Below, piece after piece: positions 7,827 to 15,135 of a DNA stretch of 64,000 bases. The stretch is from an uncultured Clostridia bacterium. GTDB lineage: Bacteria; Bacillota; Clostridia; Christensenellales; Borkfalkiaceae. The first letter of the stretch is position 1. Each line of letters begins with the position of its first letter. The DNA lies in contig CANQJF010000003.1 in NCBI GenBank assembly GCA_947624225.1, positions 1 to 64,000 on the forward strand. Direction: 5' to 3'. The notes below the pieces were generated by a model. It searched no databases, had not been told where the DNA came from, and saw only the letters and a program-made list of their open reading frames with translations. The position numbers and the translations under genes are program-made.

Positions 7827-7865
7827 AAACACAGAAACAAATTTTTAGTTCATTACAATAAACGC

Positions 7866-7894
7866 TTGACATTTGGTGTTTAATATATTAAACT
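7866..7894 (+). promoter_or_regulatory. Plus-strand promoter overlapped by a 16-bp palindrome
   Basis: TTGACA (7866-7871), 17 bases, then TAAACT (7889-7894). The perfect palindrome GTTTAATATATTAAAC (7878-7893) covers the spacer and most of the -10 box, as expected for a repressor operator. No gene follows on the plus strand; transcription would meet the hairpin at 7940-7970. Confidence 0.5.
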
Positions 7895-7939
7895 ATTGGA
7901 AAACATATTCCGTTCCCATGGTTTGCGACGCCATAACAA

Positions 7940-7970
7940 CGCGCCCCGCGGCAAGTTGCCGCGGGGCGCG
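7940..7970. terminator. GC-rich hairpin between the alpha-galactosidase gene and the XRE gene
   Basis: CGCGCCCCGCGGC pairs with GCCGCGGGGCGCG around AAGTT. It lies just past the stop of the alpha-galactosidase gene on the minus strand and also downstream of the plus-strand promoter at 7866. The T run is weak on both sides, so terminator function is likely but not certain. Near-copy of the hairpin at 7518-7544. Confidence 0.55.
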
Positions 7971-7985
7971 TCGTTCCATTTTCAT

Positions 7986-10127
7986 CTATAAAACCTCTTC
8001 GAGGTGCCAAACCCATGTCTCATAGTCATGCTGTTTGGGGATGAGCAGGCCCGCGTGCATGAGGGTGGAGCCGTGCAATGTGATCCCCAACTCTCGGACA
8101 TGGTATTGCTTGTTTTCGTCTAAGCCTTTCAAGCGGAGCCGCCTGTTGTAGTCCGAGGGAATAAAGCGGGCGGTCATGCCGACCAAATAGGCGCGGGCCT
8201 TATCCTTGGAGACGACGAGCTCCGCAAAGTAATTTGTCTCAAACGGGTCGCACAGGCGGTAGAGGTCTCCCCGCAAGATGAGCTCCTCCGTCTCGCGGTA
8301 GGCGCGAATTTGCGCCTTTATTTCCTCTTTCTCCTCCTCCGTGAGCTTGCAGAGATCCAGCTCATAGCCCGTTGCGCCGAGAGAAGCAATGTGTCCGCGC
8401 ACGGAGAGGGCGGTTTTTCTGCCCGTCTGATGGTTGGGACTTGCCGAAACGTGACAGCTCATCGCGGACATGGGGTAGGCATATGACGTCCCCCATTGGA
8501 TCTTGGCGCGCTCAAAGGGGTCGGTGTCATCGCTGGTCCAAACCTGCGGAAAGTAGTAGAGCATGCCCGCGTCGAAGCGGCCACCCCCGCCCGAACATCC
8601 CTCAAAGAACACGTCGGGGAAGTTCTTCGTCAGCCGCTCGGCCAGCGCGTATACGCCAAGCATATAGCGGTGCGCGAGTTCCCCTTCGCGCCCGCGGCAC
8701 TTTTCACCGCAAAACTCCGTGATGTGCCTGTTCATGTCCCATTTAACATAGGAGATGTCGTATTCCGTCAAGAGCGCCGCCATGCGGGCATAGATTTCGT
8801 CCACGATCTCGGGGCGGGAGAAATCCAGCACATACTGGTCCCTGCTCTTGCAGCGCGGCTCCGTTCCGATCGCCCAATCGGGGTGCGCGCGGAAGAGGTC
8901 GGAGTCCTCCGAGATCATCTCGGGCTCAAACCAAAGTCCGAACTTCATCCCCCGCTCTTTGCAATGTGCAATGATGGGTTGCAGACCGCCCGCGAGCTTT
9001 TGCGTATTGACATACCAATCGCCGAGCGCACGGTGGTCGTCGGAGCGCGCGCCGAACCAGCCGTCGTCCAAGACAAAGGTGTCCATCCCAAGCGGAGCCG
9101 CCTCGTCGATGAGCTTTAAAATGGACGGCGTATCGAAATCGAAGTAGGTCGCCTCCCAATTGTTGATGACGATGGGACGGGGCGAATAGACATGCTTAGG
9201 CGGGAGAATGTGGGCGCGCAAAAAATCGGCGTAAACGCGCGAGAGGCCACCCATGCCCGAGGAAGAGTAGGCGAGAATGGCCTGCGGCGCCGTAAATTTC
9301 TCCCCTCGCCCGAGTTCCCACGAAAAGCCGAGGTCGTTGATGCCGCCCTGCACGCGGACATCCGTTTGGCCGCACTCGGCCTCCAAAGCAAAGGAGCCGC
9401 TGTAAATGAGGCCAAAGCCATAGACGCTCCCGTGATCCTCCCCCGCGGCGTGCTCCATGACGGCGAGAAAGGCATTCATCTGATGCGAAGAAGCCCCGCG
9501 CGACGATTCGATGCGGCAGAGCCCGTGCCCGAGCGGCGTTCTGCAAGGGATGCGCTCGGCGAGGTGCCGCCCGTGAAGGCGGAGGACGTCGTATTCCCCC
9601 ACGGGCAGATCCAGCGAAAAGGAGAACGCACGCTCCAACGTGAGCTCCTCCCCCGCCTCGATCTCCATATGGCGCACGAGGACATCGCTGTCGGGCGCGA
9701 GGGTATAATAGAGGGTCACCGCAACGTCGGCCAGGGTGTCATGCAGTTTTACGGCGAGCGTCTCGCCCGCGCGCACGTGCGGCAGGCCCTGCGGGACGAC
9801 ATTTTCGCCGATCTCATACCCCGCATACCGCAAATTGCTCGCGCGCCCCCCCTTACGCCGATAAATCGCCGAGGGGCGCCGAAAATCGCCCTGCCCGTAC
9901 GTCGCATACTCCTGCGGCGCGGTGTCGAGAGAAAAATCGACGGAGGTCGCCTGCGGCGGCATGGGAGAAAAACTCAAAAAGGACGGCGCGGCGAGATGGG
10001 AGATGTCCTCGTCGGCAATGCGGGGGCCGAAGTAGAGGTGCAAAAGATAACCCGCGGCGTCGGCCTCGAACACGTAACTGAAATTTTTGCCCGCAAGATG
10101 AAAGCGGCGGCCTGTGACAGAGATCAT
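7986..10127 (-). CDS. GH36 alpha-galactosidase (713 aa)
   Basis: Hydrolyses terminal alpha-galactosides such as melibiose and raffinose-type sugars; no signal peptide, so it acts in the cytosol. An N-terminal beta-sandwich (about 1-320) leads into the TIM barrel with VLDDGWFGAR, the nucleophile Asp in YVKWDMNR (residue about 464) and the acid/base pair in WTSDDTDPFE (about 533-534); CSGGGGRFD is also typical of GH36. ATG 10125-10127 has a perfect AAGGAGG, which overlaps the stop of the upstream mutarotase gene, so the two are translated together. Alpha-N-acetylgalactosaminidase is a less likely alternative. Confidence 0.93.
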   Translation of the reverse strand: MISVTGRRFHLAGKNFSYVFEADAAGYLLHLYFGPRIADEDISHLAAPSFLSFSPMPPQATSVDFSLDTAPQEYATYGQGDFRRPSAIYRRKGGRASNLRYAGYEIGENVVPQGLPHVRAGETLAVKLHDTLADVAVTLYYTLAPDSDVLVRHMEIEAGEELTLERAFSFSLDLPVGEYDVLRLHGRHLAERIPCRTPLGHGLCRIESSRGASSHQMNAFLAVMEHAAGEDHGSVYGFGLIYSGSFALEAECGQTDVRVQGGINDLGFSWELGRGEKFTAPQAILAYSSSGMGGLSRVYADFLRAHILPPKHVYSPRPIVINNWEATYFDFDTPSILKLIDEAAPLGMDTFVLDDGWFGARSDDHRALGDWYVNTQKLAGGLQPIIAHCKERGMKFGLWFEPEMISEDSDLFRAHPDWAIGTEPRCKSRDQYVLDFSRPEIVDEIYARMAALLTEYDISYVKWDMNRHITEFCGEKCRGREGELAHRYMLGVYALAERLTKNFPDVFFEGCSGGGGRFDAGMLYYFPQVWTSDDTDPFERAKIQWGTSYAYPMSAMSCHVSASPNHQTGRKTALSVRGHIASLGATGYELDLCKLTEEEKEEIKAQIRAYRETEELILRGDLYRLCDPFETNYFAELVVSKDKARAYLVGMTARFIPSDYNRRLRLKGLDENKQYHVRELGITLHGSTLMHAGLLIPKQHDYETWVWHLEEVL

Positions 10128-10137
10128 GCTTCCCTCC

Positions 10138-10980
10138 TTAAAAATATGTGACGGTATAGAGGCAGCGCTTGCGCTCCCCTGGCAACACGGCAAAGACGCC
10201 CTCTTTTTCTTTGAATTCTCGCTCTTCGCCCGCCCTGTCCGGGAGATTGCTCCACGGCTCGACGCACAGCATGCGGGCGCCCTCGGGCCTCCACAGAAGC
10301 AGGTTCCCAAACCCCGCAAAGCTCACTTCCGCGAGCGGACCGACGCTGCGGGAGACGAGCGTCACCGAGCGGGATCTGAGGCCGCAAAGGATGAGCGTTT
10401 TGCCGTCATGATAGAAGTCGTCAGACAGCGCGAGCGTTTTCCCCCACCCCATGTCCGAGGTCTGCCCCGTCAAAAGCCCGTCATCGTCATGTTCGTGCGA
10501 CAGGAAAACTTCCTCCTCGGGGAAGATGAGCAGGTGCTCCCCCACGGGCCCGAAGAGCGCATGGGAGAGGTGCCCTCCGCATGCAAAATACAGCGGCTTC
10601 TCTGTGGGATTTTGCACCTCGTAACAGATTTCCAGCGAGTTGCCGCGAAGCGCATAGGTGACATCCAGCACGAACGCAAACGGATACACCGCTTGGGTCT
10701 CTGCATCGGACAAAAGGCGGAAAGTAGCCGTGTCGGGGGCGGCATTGAGAACGCAAAAACGCTTGCGGCGCGCAAACCCGTGCCGCCCGAGCGGATAGTT
10801 TTTCCCCTCCACGCGCATGTGACAGTTGCCCGCGACGGGAAAGAGGACGGGGGCATGCCCCGCCCAGCTGCCGTTTTCATTCTGCCAGAGCCTTTCGCGA
10901 CCGTGATAGAGCAGACTGACGGGCTCCGCGCCCGTCTCGGAAACAGTCATTCGGATGTGTTCGTTTGCAAGAATTATCAT
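10138..10980 (-). CDS. Aldose 1-epimerase (galactose mutarotase, LacX-like)
   Basis: A 280-residue beta-sandwich protein of the galactose mutarotase superfamily, closest to the LacX branch. It interconverts alpha and beta anomers of hexoses, which makes sense directly upstream of the alpha-galactosidase whose product is alpha-galactose. Typical features are the N-terminal MIILANEHIRMTVSETGAEP strand pattern, GRHGFARRKRF (catalytic His region) and the C-terminal CVEPWSNLPD with its conserved Glu. It is the first gene of the two-gene operon; 143 bp upstream separate it from the oxidoreductase gene terminator. Substrate specificity cannot be told from sequence. Confidence 0.88.
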   Translation of the reverse strand: MIILANEHIRMTVSETGAEPVSLLYHGRERLWQNENGSWAGHAPVLFPVAGNCHMRVEGKNYPLGRHGFARRKRFCVLNAAPDTATFRLLSDAETQAVYPFAFVLDVTYALRGNSLEICYEVQNPTEKPLYFACGGHLSHALFGPVGEHLLIFPEEEVFLSHEHDDDGLLTGQTSDMGWGKTLALSDDFYHDGKTLILCGLRSRSVTLVSRSVGPLAEVSFAGFGNLLLWRPEGARMLCVEPWSNLPDRAGEEREFKEKEGVFAVLPGERKRCLYTVTYF

Positions 10981-11000
10981 AGGCGGCTCCGAGATTTGTC

Positions 11001-11017
11001 TGAACGTTCAAGCGCTT
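11001..11017 (-). promoter_or_regulatory. Candidate operator upstream of the mutarotase/alpha-galactosidase pair
   Basis: Two adjacent palindromes, TGAACGTTCA (11001-11010) and AAGCGCTT (11010-11017), sit 20-40 bases before the mutarotase start. The second resembles LacI-family operators with a central CG. No clear -35/-10 pair was found nearby, so the call is tentative. Confidence 0.3.
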
Positions 11018-11082
11018 TCGGCGCGAGTTTGCCCCGTCGCCCCCCGCGGGCGGAAAACAGCCCAAGCGACGGGCCCCGGGCG

Positions 11083-11111
11083 AAAAAATGTACCCGAACG
11101 GGCCGGGTACA
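11083..11111 (-). terminator. Rho-independent terminator of the long glycan operon
   Basis: TGTACCCG and CGGGTACA pair perfectly around a seven-base loop, followed on the minus strand by six T. It lies 12 bases past the stop of the Gfo/Idh gene and marks the end of the operon that starts near 32.09 kb. Confidence 0.85.
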
Positions 11112-11123
11112 CAGTGCATTTTT

Positions 11124-12383
11124 TCAGTGAAGTTCGATCTTCTCGCCGCCCTGCAACCGGGAGCGCTCGGCCGCATAGGCCATGAGGTGGCTCTCGACGG
11201 AGGCTTCGAGCGAGGTCGCCCCCACCTCCTCACCGCTGAGTACGGCATAGAGGTCGGAAATCAGGCCGCTGTCGCCGCCGCCATGCCCGCTCTCCACATC
11301 CCCGAGTTCGGAGATCTTATAGAGGATGGGACGCATGCCGAATATTTTGAGCGCAAGTGTGTCCGCCGCTTCGTCCAAGACGATCTCGCCGTGCGTGCCG
11401 AAGAAGCGCATGATGCGGCCGCCTTCCGCCGTGAAGCCCATCATGGTGAGGTTGGCCTTTACGCCATTTTCAAAGACGATCTCCACGAGCTGGTGGTCGA
11501 CGACGTCGTTGTCCGAGTGGTAGACGCAACGGCCATACGGTCCCTCTTTGAGCGCTTTTGTGAGGTCGGTCTCGGACATGGGGTAGGCCGACGTCACCTG
11601 ACTGAACGGCCACTCCTGTGCAGGGCGTCCTTTCTTTTTAAAGTCGTCGAGGTAGATCCTCTTGGCGCTGTAAGGGCAGGTCTCAATATACTTGCATTCG
11701 AGGCAGCGCATCGCCGCACCCTCGGGGGCGTTCTCCTCCTTGAAGTGGGAGAGCTCCCCCACCGAGGAAACGCTCTTGGCGCGCGCACCGGCATAGTATT
11801 GCAGAAGATCCAGATCGTGGCAGCATTTGGCGAGGATCATCGGCGCGGTCTCCTCCCGCGAGTGCCAATTCCCGCGGACAAAGCTGTGCGCGACGTGCCA
11901 ATACGCCACCTGTTCGAGCGCCTGGATGGCGACGAGCTTGCCGATCCTGCCCTCCCGCAAGAGCTCTCCCGCCTTTTTGAATGCGGGCGCATAGCGAAGA
12001 ACATGGCAGACGAGCACCTTGCCGCCGTATTTCTTCTGTGCCGCGAGAAGCGCTCTGCACTCCTCCTCGCTGTCGGTGATGGGCTTTTCGAGGAGGATGT
12101 CATACCCAAGGGCGAGCGCGCGGAGGCCCTCTCTAACGTGGTCCCTGTCCATTGTCGCGATGACGAGAAGATCCGCGCGCTTGCTTTCCAAAAATTTTTC
12201 TTCGTCCGCAAACCTGTCTTGCGGGGGCACGGAGAAGCGTTCGCCGAACGAATGCAGCCGCTCGGCGTTCCGATCACACAGGGCTACGATCTCAAACTCC
12301 TCGGGACGCATGTGCATGAGCGCTCCGTATGTCTGCGCCCCGCGGTTGCCGCACCCGAGAATGGCCACGGTGAAAGTTTTCAT
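11124..12383 (-). CDS. Gfo/Idh/MocA-family oxidoreductase (419 aa)
   Basis: An NAD(P)-dependent sugar oxidoreductase of the Gfo/Idh/MocA family. The Rossmann motif VAILGCGNRGAQTYGAL opens the protein, and EKPITDSEEEC (the EKP motif) is near residue 95. The C-terminal domain has several Cys (CLECKYIETCPYSAK) that look like a small metal or structural site. ATG 12381-12383 follows GGGAGGAG and overlaps the NanE stop as ATGA. Being last in the glycan operon next to NanE suggests it oxidises, reduces or epimerises a released sugar; the substrate is not predictable. Confidence 0.85.
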   Translation of the reverse strand: MKTFTVAILGCGNRGAQTYGALMHMRPEEFEIVALCDRNAERLHSFGERFSVPPQDRFADEEKFLESKRADLLVIATMDRDHVREGLRALALGYDILLEKPITDSEEECRALLAAQKKYGGKVLVCHVLRYAPAFKKAGELLREGRIGKLVAIQALEQVAYWHVAHSFVRGNWHSREETAPMILAKCCHDLDLLQYYAGARAKSVSSVGELSHFKEENAPEGAAMRCLECKYIETCPYSAKRIYLDDFKKKGRPAQEWPFSQVTSAYPMSETDLTKALKEGPYGRCVYHSDNDVVDHQLVEIVFENGVKANLTMMGFTAEGGRIMRFFGTHGEIVLDEAADTLALKIFGMRPILYKISELGDVESGHGGGDSGLISDLYAVLSGEEVGATSLEASVESHLMAYAAERSRLQGGEKIELH

Positions 12384-13090
12384 TGTTCTCCTCCCGCCAT
12401 GAATCCGGCGTGCGAAGTAAATACGCTCCAAAACATCTCGGTGATGCCCTTGGGACGGGTGATGGCGCCGCCGATGACGACGCGCTCCATGCCGACATCC
12501 AGCAATTCGCGGAGGGCCGCAAAGCTGTTGACGCCGCCCTCGGCAATCACTTGGGCATTCTTCACGTTGTCCAAGAGCTGTCTGCAAAAGGCGGGATCGG
12601 GAATTTTGAATCCCTCCGTCTCGGCGGTGTAGCTGCGCATCGTCGTGGAGACATAGTCAAACCCGAGCTCATCGGCCGCCATTGCCTCGTCGAACGTGGA
12701 GATGTCCGCCATGATCGCCTTGTCCGAATGGTCGCGGATATAGCGGACGAGCGTCTCCACCGTCACGCCGTCCGGGCGAGGGCGCGCCGTCGCATCCATT
12801 GCAATGACATTGCAGGAGGAATCGATCAGCGCTTTCACTTCCCGAAGCGTGGGCGTGATGTAGACGGGGGAGCCGCAATAGTCCCGCTTGATCAGGCCGA
12901 TGATGGGCAGATCATCGCCGATCCGCTTGCGGATCCCGTTGATGTCGCGCACGGTGTTGGCACGAATGCCGACGGCTCCGCCGAGCTTTGCCGCAAGCGC
13001 CATCTTCGGGATGGTATCTCCGCCATAGAGAGGTTCGTCTTTGAGTGCCTGACAGGATACCACAAGGCCTCTCGGAATCACGTTCATCAT
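12380..13090 (-). CDS. nanE: N-acetylmannosamine-6-phosphate 2-epimerase
   Basis: Converts ManNAc-6-P to GlcNAc-6-P. The TIM-barrel protein shows the family signatures GGAVGIRANTVRDI, LIKRDYCGSPVYITPTLREV (with the catalytic Lys), VIAMDATARPRP and IAEGGVNSF. ATG 13088-13090 gives 236 residues, the normal length; the ribosome binding site (GGGGTTG) is weak, and ATG 13085-13087 is equally possible. The ORF-track start at 13297 overlaps the upstream gene and is wrong. No nanA (sialic acid lyase) is present in the window, so its ManNAc-6-P more likely comes from free ManNAc phosphorylated by the ROK kinase of the neighbouring operon. Confidence 0.88.
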   Translation of the reverse strand: MMNVIPRGLVVSCQALKDEPLYGGDTIPKMALAAKLGGAVGIRANTVRDINGIRKRIGDDLPIIGLIKRDYCGSPVYITPTLREVKALIDSSCNVIAMDATARPRPDGVTVETLVRYIRDHSDKAIMADISTFDEAMAADELGFDYVSTTMRSYTAETEGFKIPDPAFCRQLLDNVKNAQVIAEGGVNSFAALRELLDVGMERVVIGGAITRPKGITEMFWSVFTSHAGFMAGGEQ

Positions 13091-13187
13091 AATTTTCAAC
13101 CCCATAGTTAAAGTTTTCGGGCCGCACGGCGCCGCTTCCCATGGTCCCATGGCAATTGCAAACGGGGCGGTGTTGTTGTGCGTGTTC

Positions 13188-15116
13188 TCAACGGTTTTTT
13201 GCGTTGCGGAAGCCCTCTTCAAAGGCATGCCATGTCTCTTCGAGGTCTCCATAGGTCTCGCCCTTTCTGTTGAGCTCGCCGTCGGGCGCATCGGCAAACT
13301 TGAAGCGGTTCATCACGGTATCGCCCGCATAGTCGTTGCAGTTGAACCAGATGAGCCCCTTGATCTGCCGCACATAGGGCGCGGGCTCCGAGGCATTGAG
13401 CTCCTCAAACATGCCGCGCACCCACTCGGCCTGCGCGTGGCCGTTTCTTCCGATGGCGCCCGTGGTGCCGCCGCCCGAGCCGCACGCAAACTCGCCGATG
13501 ATCATGCCATACTCCGCAAAGTAGGGCAAGTTCTTCTCATAGAGTTTTTTGTAGTGTGTGCGGAACGTCGTCATCTGCGCTACGGCATCGCCGTTGTAGT
13601 TGTTCATCTCATAGCTCGTGCCGCCGAGCAGTTGCACATAGTCGATGCCGGGGAAGTAACACAGATCCTCCCCCCATCCCGAGAACGGGCAGGAGCGCGC
13701 AATGGGATTCCACACCCAGATCACGTTGTCGCACCCCTCGCGGATGAGAATGTCGTAAAACCTGTGCCACGTCATGTTGAAGATGTCGGGGTCGAGCAGG
13801 GTCATCATGCCGCAATAACTCGTCCAATCGGAGTTCATCTCGTTGTTGAGGCGAAGCATCATGGGCTTGCCGTATGCCTTGATGTCGTGCGCGAGGCGCA
13901 CGAAGTAGTCGTCGTATCTGCCGCGGAGGATATCGAACATGGGCGTGAGTTCCTCGTGGACGAGATTGTTGTTGGTGGTGAATTGATAGGTGAATTCGAG
14001 AGCGGGCCGCGCATCCGTGCCGTTGCCGCCCGCGAGCGCCTTACTCATCGCCACGGGGTAGTAATGCGGCGTGCGCCCCTCTTCTCCCCACGCGCCCTTG
14101 CCGAGGTGGGTGTAGGTCATGTAGATATCAAATTTCTTGCCGCCCCACACGCGCTCCTCGATGAATTTTTGCAGTTTGACGCTGTCGTGATAGAACACGT
14201 CATACCGACCGCTGCCGGGGACCAAGCTGTCCTCTTCGCCGGGCATGGAGTAGGAAAAGACGCCCCAGCTCTTGGTCTTTTGCGCCATGAATGCGCGGAA
14301 GAAAGCGCGCGTCTCCGCGTTCCAATGGGGGTCCTCCTTGGGCATGCCCGCGGTGAAATAGTTGCGGCGGGTGCCCGAGGGCGCAAACAGCTCATAGCTC
14401 TGCACGATGGCGTCCATCAAGGCGGCGTTGTTCTTCTTGGACTTCAAAACAAACAGTCCGAAGCGGATCTCCTCGCCGAGCTTGCGGATGATGCCGAGGT
14501 TGTAAAAGGGCCGCTCGATCCCTTCCGCCTCGTCGATGCGGATGTCGAAGCGGTAGATCTCATAGCCCGCGCGCATTTCGCGGTTGCCCTCGCAAATGGT
14601 GGGATAGCCGCGCGTGCCGTCCGAAGTCCCGTCGGGGCCGACGGGCAGCATCTTGAACCCGAGGCTCTCCGCGTTCAGGAGCGTCAGTTGCTGATTCCGG
14701 TAGAATTCGGGATGCACGAGGTGGCGGAGCAGCCACTCATTGATGTAGATGAACCAACAGCTGTCGCCGCGGTCGGCATAGGGATTTTGATCCTCGGCGG
14801 AAGCGGTGAGAATGCAGTCTCCGAAAGTATATTGCGTCCGATATTTCGCAAGGGCATAGTCGACGGCGACCTCCTCAGAGACGGGGAGGGTGAACGCCAT
14901 GCCGGCGGAGAGGTCGACATAGCGCTTGGCATTCTTGCCGAAGAACTCGAATTTGACGTCGTCTCCCCCCACTATGTCTGCATAGCGGCCATCGGAAAAG
15001 CATTTTGCGCCGATGAGGTCCTCTGCAGAGGAGATGCCGTTTTTCACGTCTTTTGAGGCGGGCGCCCGCCCGAAGAGCTCCCCGGGCAGGGCACGGCTGA
15101 GATTGTTTTTGTCCAT
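13188..15116 (-). CDS. GH26-like glycoside hydrolase, cytosolic paralogue (642 aa)
   Basis: Clearly a paralogue of the next gene upstream but without a signal peptide, so probably cytosolic. The C-terminal half is a clan GH-A TIM barrel: the acid/base Glu is in RLNNEMNSDW (about 426), CDNVIWVWNPIA matches the GH26 pattern, and the nucleophile Glu is in MIIGEFACGSGG (about 542). The first 300 residues form an extra domain of unknown fold, also shared with the paralogue. ATG 15114-15116 has a strong AAGGAGG and lies 19 bp after the upstream stop. GH26 includes beta-mannanases and related enzymes; the true substrate may differ because the barrel is divergent. Confidence 0.65.
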   Translation of the reverse strand: MDKNNLSRALPGELFGRAPASKDVKNGISSAEDLIGAKCFSDGRYADIVGGDDVKFEFFGKNAKRYVDLSAGMAFTLPVSEEVAVDYALAKYRTQYTFGDCILTASAEDQNPYADRGDSCWFIYINEWLLRHLVHPEFYRNQQLTLLNAESLGFKMLPVGPDGTSDGTRGYPTICEGNREMRAGYEIYRFDIRIDEAEGIERPFYNLGIIRKLGEEIRFGLFVLKSKKNNAALMDAIVQSYELFAPSGTRRNYFTAGMPKEDPHWNAETRAFFRAFMAQKTKSWGVFSYSMPGEEDSLVPGSGRYDVFYHDSVKLQKFIEERVWGGKKFDIYMTYTHLGKGAWGEEGRTPHYYPVAMSKALAGGNGTDARPALEFTYQFTTNNNLVHEELTPMFDILRGRYDDYFVRLAHDIKAYGKPMMLRLNNEMNSDWTSYCGMMTLLDPDIFNMTWHRFYDILIREGCDNVIWVWNPIARSCPFSGWGEDLCYFPGIDYVQLLGGTSYEMNNYNGDAVAQMTTFRTHYKKLYEKNLPYFAEYGMIIGEFACGSGGGTTGAIGRNGHAQAEWVRGMFEELNASEPAPYVRQIKGLIWFNCNDYAGDTVMNRFKFADAPDGELNRKGETYGDLEETWHAFEEGFRNAKNR

Positions 15117-15135
15117 AAGGTCCTCCTTGCGGGGA

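Noticed and set aside
13131-13146. CCCATGGTCCCATGG between the GH26-like and NanE genes as a terminator
   Set aside because: Short repeat without a stable stem or T run; the genes are probably co-transcribed.
13149-15056. Plus-strand frame of 635 codons opposite the GH26-like gene
   Set aside because: Antisense shadow; the minus-strand gene has catalytic motifs and a strong ribosome binding site.
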